Shown here piece after piece: positions 35,927-44,377 of a stretch of 64,000 bases of DNA. Each line of letters starts with the position of its first letter. Position 1 is the first letter of the stretch. A program made the position numbers and the translations under genes. The notes beneath the pieces are model-generated. The model ran no database searches. It saw nothing but the letters and a program-made list of their open reading frames with translations, and was not told the origin of the DNA. The stretch comes from CAYQNU01 sp964419055 (GTDB lineage: Bacteria; Bacteroidota; Bacteroidia; Flavobacteriales_D; Parvicellaceae), in contig CAYQNU010000009.1 of NCBI GenBank assembly GCA_964419055.1, forward strand, positions 99,938 through 163,937, read 5' to 3'.

Positions 35927-36874
35927 ATGGAAATCAATAATATTGCTGTAAAAAAAGGGGAAAATACAACCGTAAAAATAAAAGTAGGTGACTTACCATC
36001 TGGAAATTCAATAAACCTATTTGCTCACGTTTTTAGAAGTAAAAAAGAAGGCCCAACCATTTTGATAATGGCTGGTGTTCACGGAGATGAGATTAATGGT
36101 GTGGAGATAGTGAGAAGAGCTGTAAAAGCTGGTTTTTTTTCAAAATTAAATTGTGGTAATGTCATTGCCGTTCCATTGTTGAATATATATGGGTTTATCA
36201 ATTTCTCGAGAGATTTGCCCGATGGTAAAGATGTAAATAGAAGTTTTCCGGGTGTAAAAAATGGATCACTAGCAGCTAGAGTGGCCTATACACTAACCAA
36301 ACATATTTTGCCATTGGCCGATTATGTTATTGATTTTCATACCGGAGGTAAAAGTATTTACAATTTTCCCCAAGTGAGAATTTCACCACATGATGAAGAT
36401 AGTTTGGCATTTGCCCACGAGTTTTCAGCTCCTTTCATTGTAAAAAGTGAACTCATTTTGAAATCCTTACGAAAAGAATGTGCTAAATATAAAAAACCAG
36501 TATTGGTATTTGAAGGTGGAGAATCATTAAGAATTGATAATTTTTCGATACAAGAGGGATTAAAAGGGATACGCAGAGTTTTACAAATTAAAGGAATGCT
36601 TGATGAAGAAGTATTGGAAGGTCAACAAAATATTATTATAAATGAAGATCTTTGGGTTAGGGCCAATCAATCTGGGTTATTTTTATTTTATAAACGATCA
36701 GGAGATTATATTGAAAAGGGAGATTTATTAGGTCATATTACAGATCCTTATGGATTAAAAGAAACAAAAGTTAAAAGTCCGGTTTCAGGCTATATTTTTG
36801 GACATAATAATATTCCCATTGTGAATATGGGTGATGCTCTTTTTCATATAGGATATTCTGAGAATGTGTTATAA
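35927..36874 (+). CDS. Succinylglutamate desuccinylase/aspartoacylase-family protein
   Basis: 315 aa, a zinc carboxypeptidase-fold (M14-like) enzyme. AGVHGDEINGVEIVRR supplies the HxxE zinc ligands, and YVIDFHTGGKSI the third His. The C-terminal part is a small beta domain (VKSPVSGYIFGHNN), as in AstE-like proteins paired with RimK. It is probably an acylase or deglutamylase. It is the second gene of the RimK operon. Confidence 0.88.
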   Translation: MEINNIAVKKGENTTVKIKVGDLPSGNSINLFAHVFRSKKEGPTILIMAGVHGDEINGVEIVRRAVKAGFFSKLNCGNVIAVPLLNIYGFINFSRDLPDGKDVNRSFPGVKNGSLAARVAYTLTKHILPLADYVIDFHTGGKSIYNFPQVRISPHDEDSLAFAHEFSAPFIVKSELILKSLRKECAKYKKPVLVFEGGESLRIDNFSIQEGLKGIRRVLQIKGMLDEEVLEGQQNIIINEDLWVRANQSGLFLFYKRSGDYIEKGDLLGHITDPYGLKETKVKSPVSGYIFGHNNIPIVNMGDALFHIGYSENVL

Positions 36875-36886
36875 TTAGTAAAGGAA

Positions 36887-37075
36887 CTAATTTAAAAACA
36901 CAGGCATTTTTTTCACGTGCATTACTGCATTTACTTTGTTGTGATTTTTTACGCGTTTTACTATATTAGATACAATAGCATCTAATTGTAAATCGGTACA
37001 AAATTCTAATCTTCCTCGAACATTCAATAATGACCAAAAACTTTGGATGAATGCAATTTTTTCAATTCTAGACAT
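36887..37075 (-). CDS. Small hypothetical protein
   Basis: 62 aa starting at ATG 37075 (MSRIEKIAFIQSFWSLLNVRGRLEF). It is acidic to neutral then basic, with IVSNIVKRVKNHNKVNAVMHVKKMPVF at the end. No family is recognised. A longer in-frame extension (to 37192) lacks a good start and looks like untranslated sequence. Strand and position are plausible but expression is unproven. Confidence 0.4.
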   Translation of the reverse strand: MSRIEKIAFIQSFWSLLNVRGRLEFCTDLQLDAIVSNIVKRVKNHNKVNAVMHVKKMPVFLN

Positions 37076-37197
37076 AATTATTAATTTTAGGTAGTTATAA
37101 TAAAGACTCACATTAAAATGAAAAGATTGTGCCAATAAACAAAATGAAATATATACTTGATTGACATATCTTTTTAAAGGACGAATCATCAAAACAT

Positions 37198-37232
37198 AAA
37201 AAAACCTGATGGTGTTAAAATCAGGTTTTTGC
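37198..37232 (-). terminator. Intrinsic terminator of the tonB-like gene
   Basis: AAAACCTGA (37201-37209) pairs with TCAGGTTTT (37221-37229). On the minus strand the stem is followed by a T-tract (A residues at 37198-37204), downstream of the stop at 37268. Confidence 0.75.
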
Positions 37233-37267
37233 TATGAAAAGTGTATATGATGATGGCTTGAGTTACA

Positions 37268-37981
37268 TTAGTTTTCCAAAACAAAGTTTATAGGTAATGT
37301 AAATCTCACTCGAACGTTTTTGTTGCCCATTTTACCAGGTTTCCATTTTGGCATCGCATTTACTACTCGTGTAGCTTCGGCATCCAATGATTTATGACGA
37401 CCTTTTACCACACCTACATCGGTAATGGAACCATCTTTTTCAATGATAAATTGGATATAAACTTTACCATCTATTCCATTTTCTCTAGCTAATTCTGGAT
37501 ATTTTATTGATTTCCCAAGGTATTCATAGAGAGCAGGCATACCACCTGGAAATTCTGCAGGTGATTCAGGGAAAGGGATTATTTCGTCATCAATAGTAGT
37601 TCCATTATCTTCACCACCGAAATCGCCACCTCCCACAATTCCACCAAATTCGCCAATAAAAGGTAGACCTGGCCCTGGATCAGGATCACCTGGATCACCG
37701 ATAATTATTCTTGGATCTGGTGTAATAATGGGTTGAACGTCCACTGGAGGCATTGGTTTTACAACTGATTTTTCAATTGGTTGCTCCACAATAAATTCTT
37801 TGAAATCCAAATCGCGATTTGTTTCAGCTAATTTGGCTTGTAAATTAAAATTTTGTTCAATTTGAAAATTGCGGTATTCAAAAGACATTAATGTGATGGC
37901 ACCAGCTACTGATAATCCCATTAAAAGCAAAGAAAATCTTTTGTTTTCGATGCCAGCATTTGTTGATTTTTTAGTTTCCAT
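37268..37981 (-). CDS. TonB-family energy transducer
   Basis: 237 aa. A single N-terminal membrane anchor (SLLLMGLSVAGAITLMSFEY) is followed by a periplasmic Pro/Asp/Gly-rich spacer (about 65-145), and the C-terminal TonB domain starts FPGGMPALYEYLGKSIKYPELARENGIDGKVYIQFIIEKDG. In this class TonB passes proton-motive energy to outer-membrane receptors. ExbB/ExbD are not in the window. It may be a stand-alone TonB-like protein of the Bacteroidota type. Confidence 0.88.
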   Translation of the reverse strand: METKKSTNAGIENKRFSLLLMGLSVAGAITLMSFEYRNFQIEQNFNLQAKLAETNRDLDFKEFIVEQPIEKSVVKPMPPVDVQPIITPDPRIIIGDPGDPDPGPGLPFIGEFGGIVGGGDFGGEDNGTTIDDEIIPFPESPAEFPGGMPALYEYLGKSIKYPELARENGIDGKVYIQFIIEKDGSITDVGVVKGRHKSLDAEATRVVNAMPKWKPGKMGNKNVRVRFTLPINFVLEN

Positions 37982-38156
37982 TATATTGTTATTTTTTGCT
38001 AATTTACGTCAATACAATGAGTTAAGATGCATTTTAAAGCGTCTTAAATTGGAAGGGTAGGTTTAAATAATGTTACGGTATACTTGATTGAGGGAAAGGA
38101 AAACTGTTCTAATAAAATGAGTATAGTACAAAATAAACGGTAAAAAAAGAAGGTTT

Positions 38157-38852
38157 TTAGAGCTCAATTTTATAACCTACTCCTTTCAATGTTTTGATGC
38201 AATCTAATTTAGTTTTGTCTCTAAGTTTTCTAATGTGCACATCAATAGTTCTAAAAGAAACATTTTCACTTTTTTTCCAAAGCTTTTGATAGATTTCTGT
38301 ACGACCAAATATTTTTTTTGGTTGCGAACATAAAAGGTAGAGAAGTTGATATTCTTTATTGGCTAAAATAATTTCTTGACCGTCAATAATCACTTTGTTT
38401 TGATCGATAAACAAAACAGTGTTTTGGGTATCATTTTGCGGTGTAATTTCTGATTTCACCATGTTATTAGAACGGTAACGAGCAACTATGGCTTGAATTT
38501 TTGCTTCTAAAATTCTAAATCGAACAGGTTTTATGACATAATCATCGGCACCAGCATCGTGAGCAGCAATAATTGAATAATCTTCTGCTCTTTCAGTAAA
38601 AATTAGAATAGCTGGTTGTGTTGGATTGTTCTTTATTTGTCTGATGTGTTGAGTAAACTCAATGCCATCCATTTCTGGCATTACTAAATCTACTATTAAA
38701 GCGTCTGGTTTGAAAATCCAATTGATTTCAAGAGCTTCTGTAGGATTGTTTGAAGAACGAACTTGATGTCCATTTTTAATAAAATGATGACTTAGTAATT
38801 GTAGTACTTCATCTTCATCATCCAAAATTAGTATCTTTAGTTTATTCATCAT
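38157..38852 (-). CDS. OmpR/PhoB-type response regulator
   Basis: 231 aa from ATG 38852 (MMNKLKILILDDEDE); a TTG six codons further upstream is less likely. The receiver domain has Asp11-Asp12, phospho-acceptor Asp55 (DALIVDLVMPEMDG) and Lys in DYVIKPVR. The C-terminal winged helix ends in the DNA-reading segment VSFRTIDVHIRKLRDKT. It is divergent from the porin gene, and the spacer is full of TTTACATTAA-type direct repeats on its own strand as well. No histidine kinase is adjacent. Confidence 0.9.
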   Translation of the reverse strand: MMNKLKILILDDEDEVLQLLSHHFIKNGHQVRSSNNPTEALEINWIFKPDALIVDLVMPEMDGIEFTQHIRQIKNNPTQPAILIFTERAEDYSIIAAHDAGADDYVIKPVRFRILEAKIQAIVARYRSNNMVKSEITPQNDTQNTVLFIDQNKVIIDGQEIILANKEYQLLYLLCSQPKKIFGRTEIYQKLWKKSENVSFRTIDVHIRKLRDKTKLDCIKTLKGVGYKIEL

Positions 38853-38880
38853 GTCATTACAACAAATCAAAGTACTACAT

Positions 38881-39019
38881 TTGATGTAAAGTGATGTTTA
38901 ATGTAAAGTTAGACTTGTGTTAAGAGTTTCTTTTTCTAAATTATAGTTAACATTAAATTTACATATATTAACATTAAGTTAATATTGATGTAACAAATTA
39001 ACCTTAGGTTAACATTAAA
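38881..39019. promoter_or_regulatory. Divergent operator region with phased direct repeats
   Basis: Between the regulator (-) and porin (+) genes. On the plus strand TTAACATTAA occurs at 38947, 38968 and 39009, and related words at 38958 (TTTACATATA), 38979 (TTAATATTGA), 38990 (GTAACAAATT) and 38998 (TTAACCTTAG), with steps of 8-11 bp, mostly 10-11. On the minus strand TTTACATTAA (38898-38907) and TTTACATCAA (38881-38890) lie nearer the regulator. Tandem half-sites spaced about 11 bp are the hallmark of PhoB/OmpR binding. I infer activation of the porin gene and autoregulation. Confidence 0.7.
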
Positions 39020-39047
39020 TTATGTTTTTCGTTTTTTCTTTGCAGCC

Positions 39048-40268
39048 ATGAAAAAAACAAAACGAATAACAGCATTTTTAATGTTGGTGTTTCATGGAGT
39101 TATCTTGACAGCACAAAATGATACTTCAACTATTGAAAAACCAAAGTTAAGTAGTAAAAAATGGTATGATTCATTTTCCATAAGAGGATATTCTCAAATA
39201 CGGTACAATCGATTGTTGGAAACCAATTCTAAATTAGGATGTGAGCAATGTGATCGTTCTTGGGGAGAGAATGGTGGTTTTTTTATGAGAAGAATGCGGA
39301 TAATATTTTACGGACAAATAAATCCTCGAGTTTATTTTTATGTTCAGCCCGATTTTGCAAGTTCAGCTAGTTCATCAGGATTACATTTTGCACAAATTAG
39401 GGATGCCTATTTTGATGTTGGACTTACAAAAGATAATACTTTTAGACTTAGAATTGGACAAAGTAAGGTTCCTTTTGGATTTGAGAATTTGCAATCGAGT
39501 CAAAATAGATTACCTTTAGATCGGAATGATGCTTTGAATAGCGCAGTTTCAAATGAGCGTGATATGGGTGTCTTTTTTTATTGGGCACCTACAAAAATTA
39601 GAGAACGTTTTTCAATGTTAGTAAAAGAAGGGCTTAAAGGTTCTGGTGATTATGGAGTAATTGCGTTGGGAGCGTATAATGGTCAAACAGCTAATAAACC
39701 AGAGTTAAATAATGAACCTCATGTTGTAGCAAGAATTTCTTATCCTTTTGCTGTTAAAAATCAGTTTATTGAGCCAGGAATTCAAGCTTATACAGGTAAA
39801 TATGTAATTGAAAAAAGTCAATTAAGTAGTGGTGTGAAATACAATACAGATTTAAATTATTTAGATCAGCGTATAGCAGCTTCTCTAATAATTTACCCGA
39901 AACCATTTGGATTGCAGGCAGAATATAATATTGGAAACGGTCCCCAATTTAATAAATTAACAGACTCTATAGAAGTTATGCCTCTCAAAGGGGGGTATGC
40001 TACATTGAATTATAAAATAGACTTTAAGGGTCAAAAAATATATCCATTTGTGCGATATCAATATTATTTAGGAGGTAAAAAACACGAAAAAGACTCCCGA
40101 TCTTATGAGGTAAATGATTTAGAAATTGGAGTAGAATGGGAACCTGTTAAGAATTTTGAATTAGTATTAATGTACACCATGTCAAAACGTAGATATGAAG
40201 ATTTTGTTAAAAGAGACAATTATCAAGAAGGAAATTTACTAAGGATTCAAGCTCAAGTTAATTTTTAG
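39048..40268 (+). CDS. Phosphate-selective porin O/P family protein
   Basis: 406 aa. A signal peptide (MKKTKRITAFLMLVFHGVILTAQ) is followed by amphipathic strands of a porin barrel. Family marks are FSIRGYSQIRYNR, FFMRRMRIIFYGQINPRVYFYVQPDFA and FRLRIGQSKVPFGFE. The last strand ends in a hydrophobic residue (LLRIQAQVNF), as outer-membrane barrels do. It should admit phosphate or polyphosphate. It is preceded by the 11-bp repeat array and followed by a second regulator gene on the opposite strand. Confidence 0.9.
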   Translation: MKKTKRITAFLMLVFHGVILTAQNDTSTIEKPKLSSKKWYDSFSIRGYSQIRYNRLLETNSKLGCEQCDRSWGENGGFFMRRMRIIFYGQINPRVYFYVQPDFASSASSSGLHFAQIRDAYFDVGLTKDNTFRLRIGQSKVPFGFENLQSSQNRLPLDRNDALNSAVSNERDMGVFFYWAPTKIRERFSMLVKEGLKGSGDYGVIALGAYNGQTANKPELNNEPHVVARISYPFAVKNQFIEPGIQAYTGKYVIEKSQLSSGVKYNTDLNYLDQRIAASLIIYPKPFGLQAEYNIGNGPQFNKLTDSIEVMPLKGGYATLNYKIDFKGQKIYPFVRYQYYLGGKKHEKDSRSYEVNDLEIGVEWEPVKNFELVLMYTMSKRRYEDFVKRDNYQEGNLLRIQAQVNF

Positions 40269-40379
40269 TTTTGTTAGTAAACTAGTAAAACAGTAAGATT
40301 GACCTTAAGATTTAAGATGTGAAAAGTTTAAGGTTTGTATCTACAATTAACCATCGAACATTATTCATCATCCATCCTT

Positions 40380-41084
40380 TTAATCTTGCATTACAAATTT
40401 ATAACCAACGCCTTTTATGGTTTTGATGTATTCGTCACCGATTTTCTCTCTTAATTTTCGAATATGTACATCAATGGTTCGATCACCTACAACTATATCG
40501 CTGCCCCAAACTTGATCTAAAATCACATCTCTAGTAAACACCGTTCCTTGACCATTCACCAACAAAGAAAGCAATTCAAATTCTTTTTTAGGAAGCGAAA
40601 TTTCCCTTCCTTCTACCTTAACTAAATATTTTTCACGATCAATTTCAATAGTACCTTGTGTAATGATTTCAGATTTGTTAATTTCAATAGCAGGTACATT
40701 TCTTCGTAACATGGCTCTGATTTTACTAATCAAAACACGTGGCTTAATGGGTTTGGTTATGTAATCATCTGCACCACTATTGTAACCAGCTATTTGTGAG
40801 TAATCCTCACCACGAGCGGTCAAAAAACAAATCATGGTGTTATTGAACTGAGGTAATTTTCGTAATTCACTACACGTTTCTATACCGTCCATTTCCGGCA
40901 TCATTACGTCCAATAAGATGAGTTCAGGTAAAAATAATTTGGCTTCGGATAATGCTTCAATGCCATTCATGGCTGTACGGACTTCAAAGCCATCTTTTTC
41001 TAAATTATATTGAAGTAACGTTAAAATATCTTCTTCGTCATCTACTAATAAGATTCTACTTTTCTTATCTACATCGTTATTCAT
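40380..41084 (-). CDS. PhoB-like OmpR-family response regulator
   Basis: 234 aa from ATG 41084; a TTG 11 codons upstream is a less likely start. The receiver has Asp15-Asp16, phospho-acceptor Asp59 (ELILLDVMMPEMDG) and DYITKPIK. The winged helix has VGDRTIDVHIRKLREKIGDEYIKTIKGVGYKF. It resembles PhoB more closely than the regulator at 38157. It is divergent from the Na/Pi cotransporter gene. No PhoR-type kinase is adjacent. Confidence 0.92.
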   Translation of the reverse strand: MNNDVDKKSRILLVDDEEDILTLLQYNLEKDGFEVRTAMNGIEALSEAKLFLPELILLDVMMPEMDGIETCSELRKLPQFNNTMICFLTARGEDYSQIAGYNSGADDYITKPIKPRVLISKIRAMLRRNVPAIEINKSEIITQGTIEIDREKYLVKVEGREISLPKKEFELLSLLVNGQGTVFTRDVILDQVWGSDIVVGDRTIDVHIRKLREKIGDEYIKTIKGVGYKFVMQD

Positions 41085-41196
41085 AGGGAATGTTTTTATT
41101 TTTTGTTTAAATGACAACGCAAAATTACTATTAAACTCATAAGAGTTTCAACTCAACAACAAACTTAAAGGTAATTTAATACTTTCTCAAATATTC

Positions 41197-41218
41197 TTAA
41201 CATTTACTTAATATTGAA
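41197..41218 (+). promoter_or_regulatory. Candidate Pho-type operator before the Na/Pi gene
   Basis: Two 11-mers in direct repeat, TTAACATTTAC (41197-41207) and TTAATATTGAA (41208-41218). They agree at 18 of 22 positions with the pair at 38968-38989 in the porin promoter. The site ends 26 bp before TACTTTTG (41245-41252), a Bacteroidota -7 box, which is a suitable position for activation. Confidence 0.7.
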
Positions 41219-41244
41219 ATTTTAAAATACTGCATTAACAAACT

Positions 41245-41252
41245 TACTTTTG
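41245..41252 (+). promoter_or_regulatory. -7 box of the Na/Pi cotransporter gene
   Basis: TACTTTTG fits TAnnTTTG and lies 46 bp before the ATG at 41299. No clear TTG is seen at the -33 position; the direct repeats end close to where it would be. Confidence 0.5.
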
Positions 41253-41298
41253 ACACCGCAAAATAATTTAAATTTAAACACTATTTAAAATCGTTAAA

Positions 41299-43377
41299 AT
41301 GCTGAAAATAAAAAAAATAGCAATAACCTTTGCTTTTATAGTGGGATTGTTGATACAATCCTTCATAGGTCAAGAAGTTAAATTTGACAATTTAAATGCT
41401 AATAAACCAGGGTCAGATAGTGTTGAATTACGTTGGAATAATTTTACAGATACCACAATAAAGATTGAGAAATTGCAAGTTCGCTATTGTGAAAAATCAA
41501 AAACAACAGCGAAAGATGTTCCTTGGCAATATTTAGATGTTGATATTTCCAAAACAAAGTGTGTAGTTAAAAAATTAAGTTCAGGAACTGATTACGTTTG
41601 GCAATTGGGGGCTAAAACTTCTAATTCTACAGAATTTCAGTGGTCAAAAGATGGGAAATTTGGTACTAAAGATTCTTTTGGAATTTTTCAATTTTTTATT
41701 ATTATAGGTTCGCTTGGATTCTTCCTTTTCGGGATGAAAATCATGAGTGAGGGGATTCAAAAGTTAGCGGGTAATAAATTGAGAACCATTTTAGCAGCAG
41801 CCACATCTAATCGTTTTAAAGGGGTAATTACTGGGTTTTTCACCACATCTATTATACAATCTTCCTCAGCCACAACGGTTATGGTGGTGAGTTTTGTTAA
41901 TGCGGGTTTATTAACGTTGAAACAAGCTATTGGCCTTATTATGGGTGCCAATATTGGAACCACCGTAACTGGGTTCTTGGTTATTGGGTTAGGATTTGGT
42001 AAATTTAGTATTTCTGATTATTCATTTCCTTTGTTGGCGATTGCGGTTCCAATGCTTTTTGTTAACAGAAGTATGACCAAAAGTTTAGGTGAATTCCTGA
42101 TTGGTTTCGCCATACTTTTTATGGGATTAGATGCATTGAAAGAAAGCATGAGTTTTGTTGCTGAAAATCCTGATTTTATCTATAAAAATGTGGTAGAACC
42201 TTTGTCACATTATGGATTTTTATCAGTAATTGTTTCAGTATTAATCGGTACTGTTTTGACCGTATTAGTGCAATCCAGTAGTGCAGCGATGGCCTTGACG
42301 TTGGTGCTTTGTGGAACTCACGGATTACCTTTTGAATTTGCAGCCGGAATTGTATTGGGTGAAAATATTGGTACAACCATTACAGCAAACTTAGCTGCAT
42401 TAATTGGTAATATCCACGCTAGACGAGCAGCTATGGCACATTTACTTTTTAATCTTATTGGAGTACTTTGGATGTTGTTGATTTTTGGTTGGTTTATAGA
42501 TTTCATTACCTATTTAATGACCGATACCTTCTTTAACGGATTAATAGACCAACGTGATGCTGAGAGTTCGCAAATCAGATGGTCATTGGCTGTGTTTCAC
42601 TTACTTTTCAATGTGTTCAATACTTTATTGTTGATTTGGTTTGTAAACAAATTAGAGTTTTTGGTAGAAAAAATGGTGAGAGTGAAAAAAGAAAACGATG
42701 AAGATTATCACTTGGAGTTTATTGGAGGAGGTTTATTAGGTACGGCTGATATGAGTATATATGAAGCGCAGAAGGAAGTAGCTAAATTTGGTGAAATCAC
42801 TTCTCGCATGAATGGTTTTGTTAAAGTGCTATTTAACACTACCGAAAAGAAAGATCGCAAAGAAATGTTTGATAAAATTGAAAAATACGAGGAAATTACG
42901 GATAGAATTGAAATTGAATTAACTACCTACCTAAGGAAATGTGCGCAATTACCAATGAGTAACGAGGCTTCCAAAAAAATGGGTAAATCACTTGCGGTAG
43001 CATCCGATTTAGAAAGCATAGGGGATATTTATTACCAAATTGGTAAATTATTGGAGAAAAAAGATAATGCTAAAATTTGGTTTGCTCCAGAGCAACGAGC
43101 AAATATTCATAGATTAATTGATTTGGTAGACGAAGCATTTGTAGAAATGAATAAAAACCTTTCAAATGTAAAAGGTGATGTGGATGTTACACGCGCTTAT
43201 GAATTAGAGAAAGCCATTAACAAATGTAGAAACGAAATACGTAAACAACATTTGAGTGAATTAGATACGGAAGATTACAATCTTAGAGCTTCAATCATTT
43301 ACAGTACGTTATACAGTTCATTAGAAAAAATTGGAGATCATATTAGTAATGTAACAGAAACGTTAGCGAGCTACTAG
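41299..43377 (+). CDS. Na/Pi cotransporter with FN3-like N-terminus and PhoU-like tail
   Basis: 692 aa. The N-terminal signal is followed by about 100 residues like a fibronectin type III domain (SVELRWNNFTDTTIKIEKL and DYVWQLGAKTSNSTEFQWSKDGKFGT), outside the cytoplasm. The transport core (about 130-455) has two inverted repeats, each with QSSS (QSSSATT from 187, QSSSAAM from 325) and GANIGTTVTG or GENIGTTITA. The last 200 residues are PhoU-like helices (SDLESIGDIYYQIG and SSLEKIGDHISNVTE). It imports phosphate with sodium. The FN3-like domain is not usual for the family. Confidence 0.9.
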   Translation: MLKIKKIAITFAFIVGLLIQSFIGQEVKFDNLNANKPGSDSVELRWNNFTDTTIKIEKLQVRYCEKSKTTAKDVPWQYLDVDISKTKCVVKKLSSGTDYVWQLGAKTSNSTEFQWSKDGKFGTKDSFGIFQFFIIIGSLGFFLFGMKIMSEGIQKLAGNKLRTILAAATSNRFKGVITGFFTTSIIQSSSATTVMVVSFVNAGLLTLKQAIGLIMGANIGTTVTGFLVIGLGFGKFSISDYSFPLLAIAVPMLFVNRSMTKSLGEFLIGFAILFMGLDALKESMSFVAENPDFIYKNVVEPLSHYGFLSVIVSVLIGTVLTVLVQSSSAAMALTLVLCGTHGLPFEFAAGIVLGENIGTTITANLAALIGNIHARRAAMAHLLFNLIGVLWMLLIFGWFIDFITYLMTDTFFNGLIDQRDAESSQIRWSLAVFHLLFNVFNTLLLIWFVNKLEFLVEKMVRVKKENDEDYHLEFIGGGLLGTADMSIYEAQKEVAKFGEITSRMNGFVKVLFNTTEKKDRKEMFDKIEKYEEITDRIEIELTTYLRKCAQLPMSNEASKKMGKSLAVASDLESIGDIYYQIGKLLEKKDNAKIWFAPEQRANIHRLIDLVDEAFVEMNKNLSNVKGDVDVTRAYELEKAINKCRNEIRKQHLSELDTEDYNLRASIIYSTLYSSLEKIGDHISNVTETLASY

Positions 43378-43399
43378 AATTTATTGTAGTCCGTTTTTT

Positions 43400-43438
43400 A
43401 AAAGCAGTGTAAGAATGATCAATTACACTGCTTTTTTT
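43400..43438 (+). terminator. Intrinsic terminator after the Na/Pi gene
   Basis: AAAAGCAGTGTAA (43400-43412) pairs with TTACACTGCTTTT (43423-43435), followed by a T-tract. Confidence 0.88.
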
Positions 43439-43452
43439 GCTTACATATTTTA

Positions 43453-43508
43453 GTAATATTAAGATAATGCTTGCATAATTGACACGTTGTTAGCTGCTTG
43501 TAATTTTG
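43453..43508 (+). promoter_or_regulatory. Predicted promoter of the metallophosphatase gene
   Basis: TTG at 43479-43481 and TAATTTTG at 43501-43508 are spaced by 19 bp, 11 bp before the ATG at 43520. Upstream, GTAATATTAAG (43453-43463) and ATAATGCTTGC (43464-43474) form a weaker copy of the 11-bp repeat pair; the first half matches the porin site at 9 of 11 positions. Confidence 0.5.
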
Positions 43509-43519
43509 CAACAAAACTA

Positions 43520-44353
43520 ATGAAGCGTACTATTGATCTTTTAGTAATTTCCGATATTCATTTAGGAACTTACGGTTGTAATGCAGATGAATTGCTCATT
43601 TACCTTCATAGTATCAGTCCTAAAAAGGTAGTTCTCAACGGTGATATTGTAGATGTTTGGCAATTTAGCAAAAGATATTGGCCAAAATCGCACATGACCA
43701 TATTAAAGTATTTTTTGAATCTAATATCGGAGGGTGTTGAAGTGCATTATATTGTTGGGAATCACGATGAAACTTTTAGGAAATTTATAGGATTTTCGGT
43801 GAATAATCTTTCGGTAGAAAACAAAATAGTTTTGGAACTAGAAGACGGTAAAAAAGCGTGGATTTTTCACGGAGACGTTTTTGATGTAACGATGAAACAT
43901 TCCAAGTGGTTAGCAAAGCTTGGAGGACATGGTTATGACCTATTGATCTTATTAAATAAATTGGTGAATTTTATTTCCAAAAAATTGGGTAGAGGTAAAA
44001 TCTCGTTATCAAAACGTATAAAAAACGGTGTGAAAAGTGCCGTTAAATTCATTAACAATTTTGAGCAAACGGCTGCCGAAATTGCCATCGAAAATGGATA
44101 CGATTATGTTGTTTGTGGTCATATTCATCAACCTATAATAAAACAAATGACCAATTCTAAAGGAACGGTTCAGTATTTAAATAGCGGTGATTGGATCGAA
44201 AATTTAACAGCCCTTGAATATAATAATGGAGAATGGAGTTTATTTGAATACATCAAACATCAAGATTTTGATATTAAAGCCATCCAAATTGAAATTGACA
44301 AGTCAAATAAAACATTGGTGCCCACTGCACTAATGGAAGAATTTATTTTTTAA
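43520..44353 (+). CDS. LpxH-like UDP-2,3-diacylglucosamine diphosphatase-family phosphoesterase
   Basis: 277 aa. Start ATG 43520; the frame is open upstream to a TTG at 43487 that overlaps the promoter. Calcineurin-fold motifs are in order: DIHLG, GDIVDVWQF, GNHDE, HGDVFD and GHIHQP, each giving metal ligands. LpxH homologues cleave the pyrophosphate of UDP-diacylglucosamine in lipid A synthesis, but several Bacteroidota paralogues have unknown substrates. It is 24 bp upstream of the two-domain acyltransferase and probably in the same operon. Confidence 0.8.
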   Translation: MKRTIDLLVISDIHLGTYGCNADELLIYLHSISPKKVVLNGDIVDVWQFSKRYWPKSHMTILKYFLNLISEGVEVHYIVGNHDETFRKFIGFSVNNLSVENKIVLELEDGKKAWIFHGDVFDVTMKHSKWLAKLGGHGYDLLILLNKLVNFISKKLGRGKISLSKRIKNGVKSAVKFINNFEQTAAEIAIENGYDYVVCGHIHQPIIKQMTNSKGTVQYLNSGDWIENLTALEYNNGEWSLFEYIKHQDFDIKAIQIEIDKSNKTLVPTALMEEFIF

Positions 44354-44377
44354 CTATAACAATACTTAGCCTTTAAT

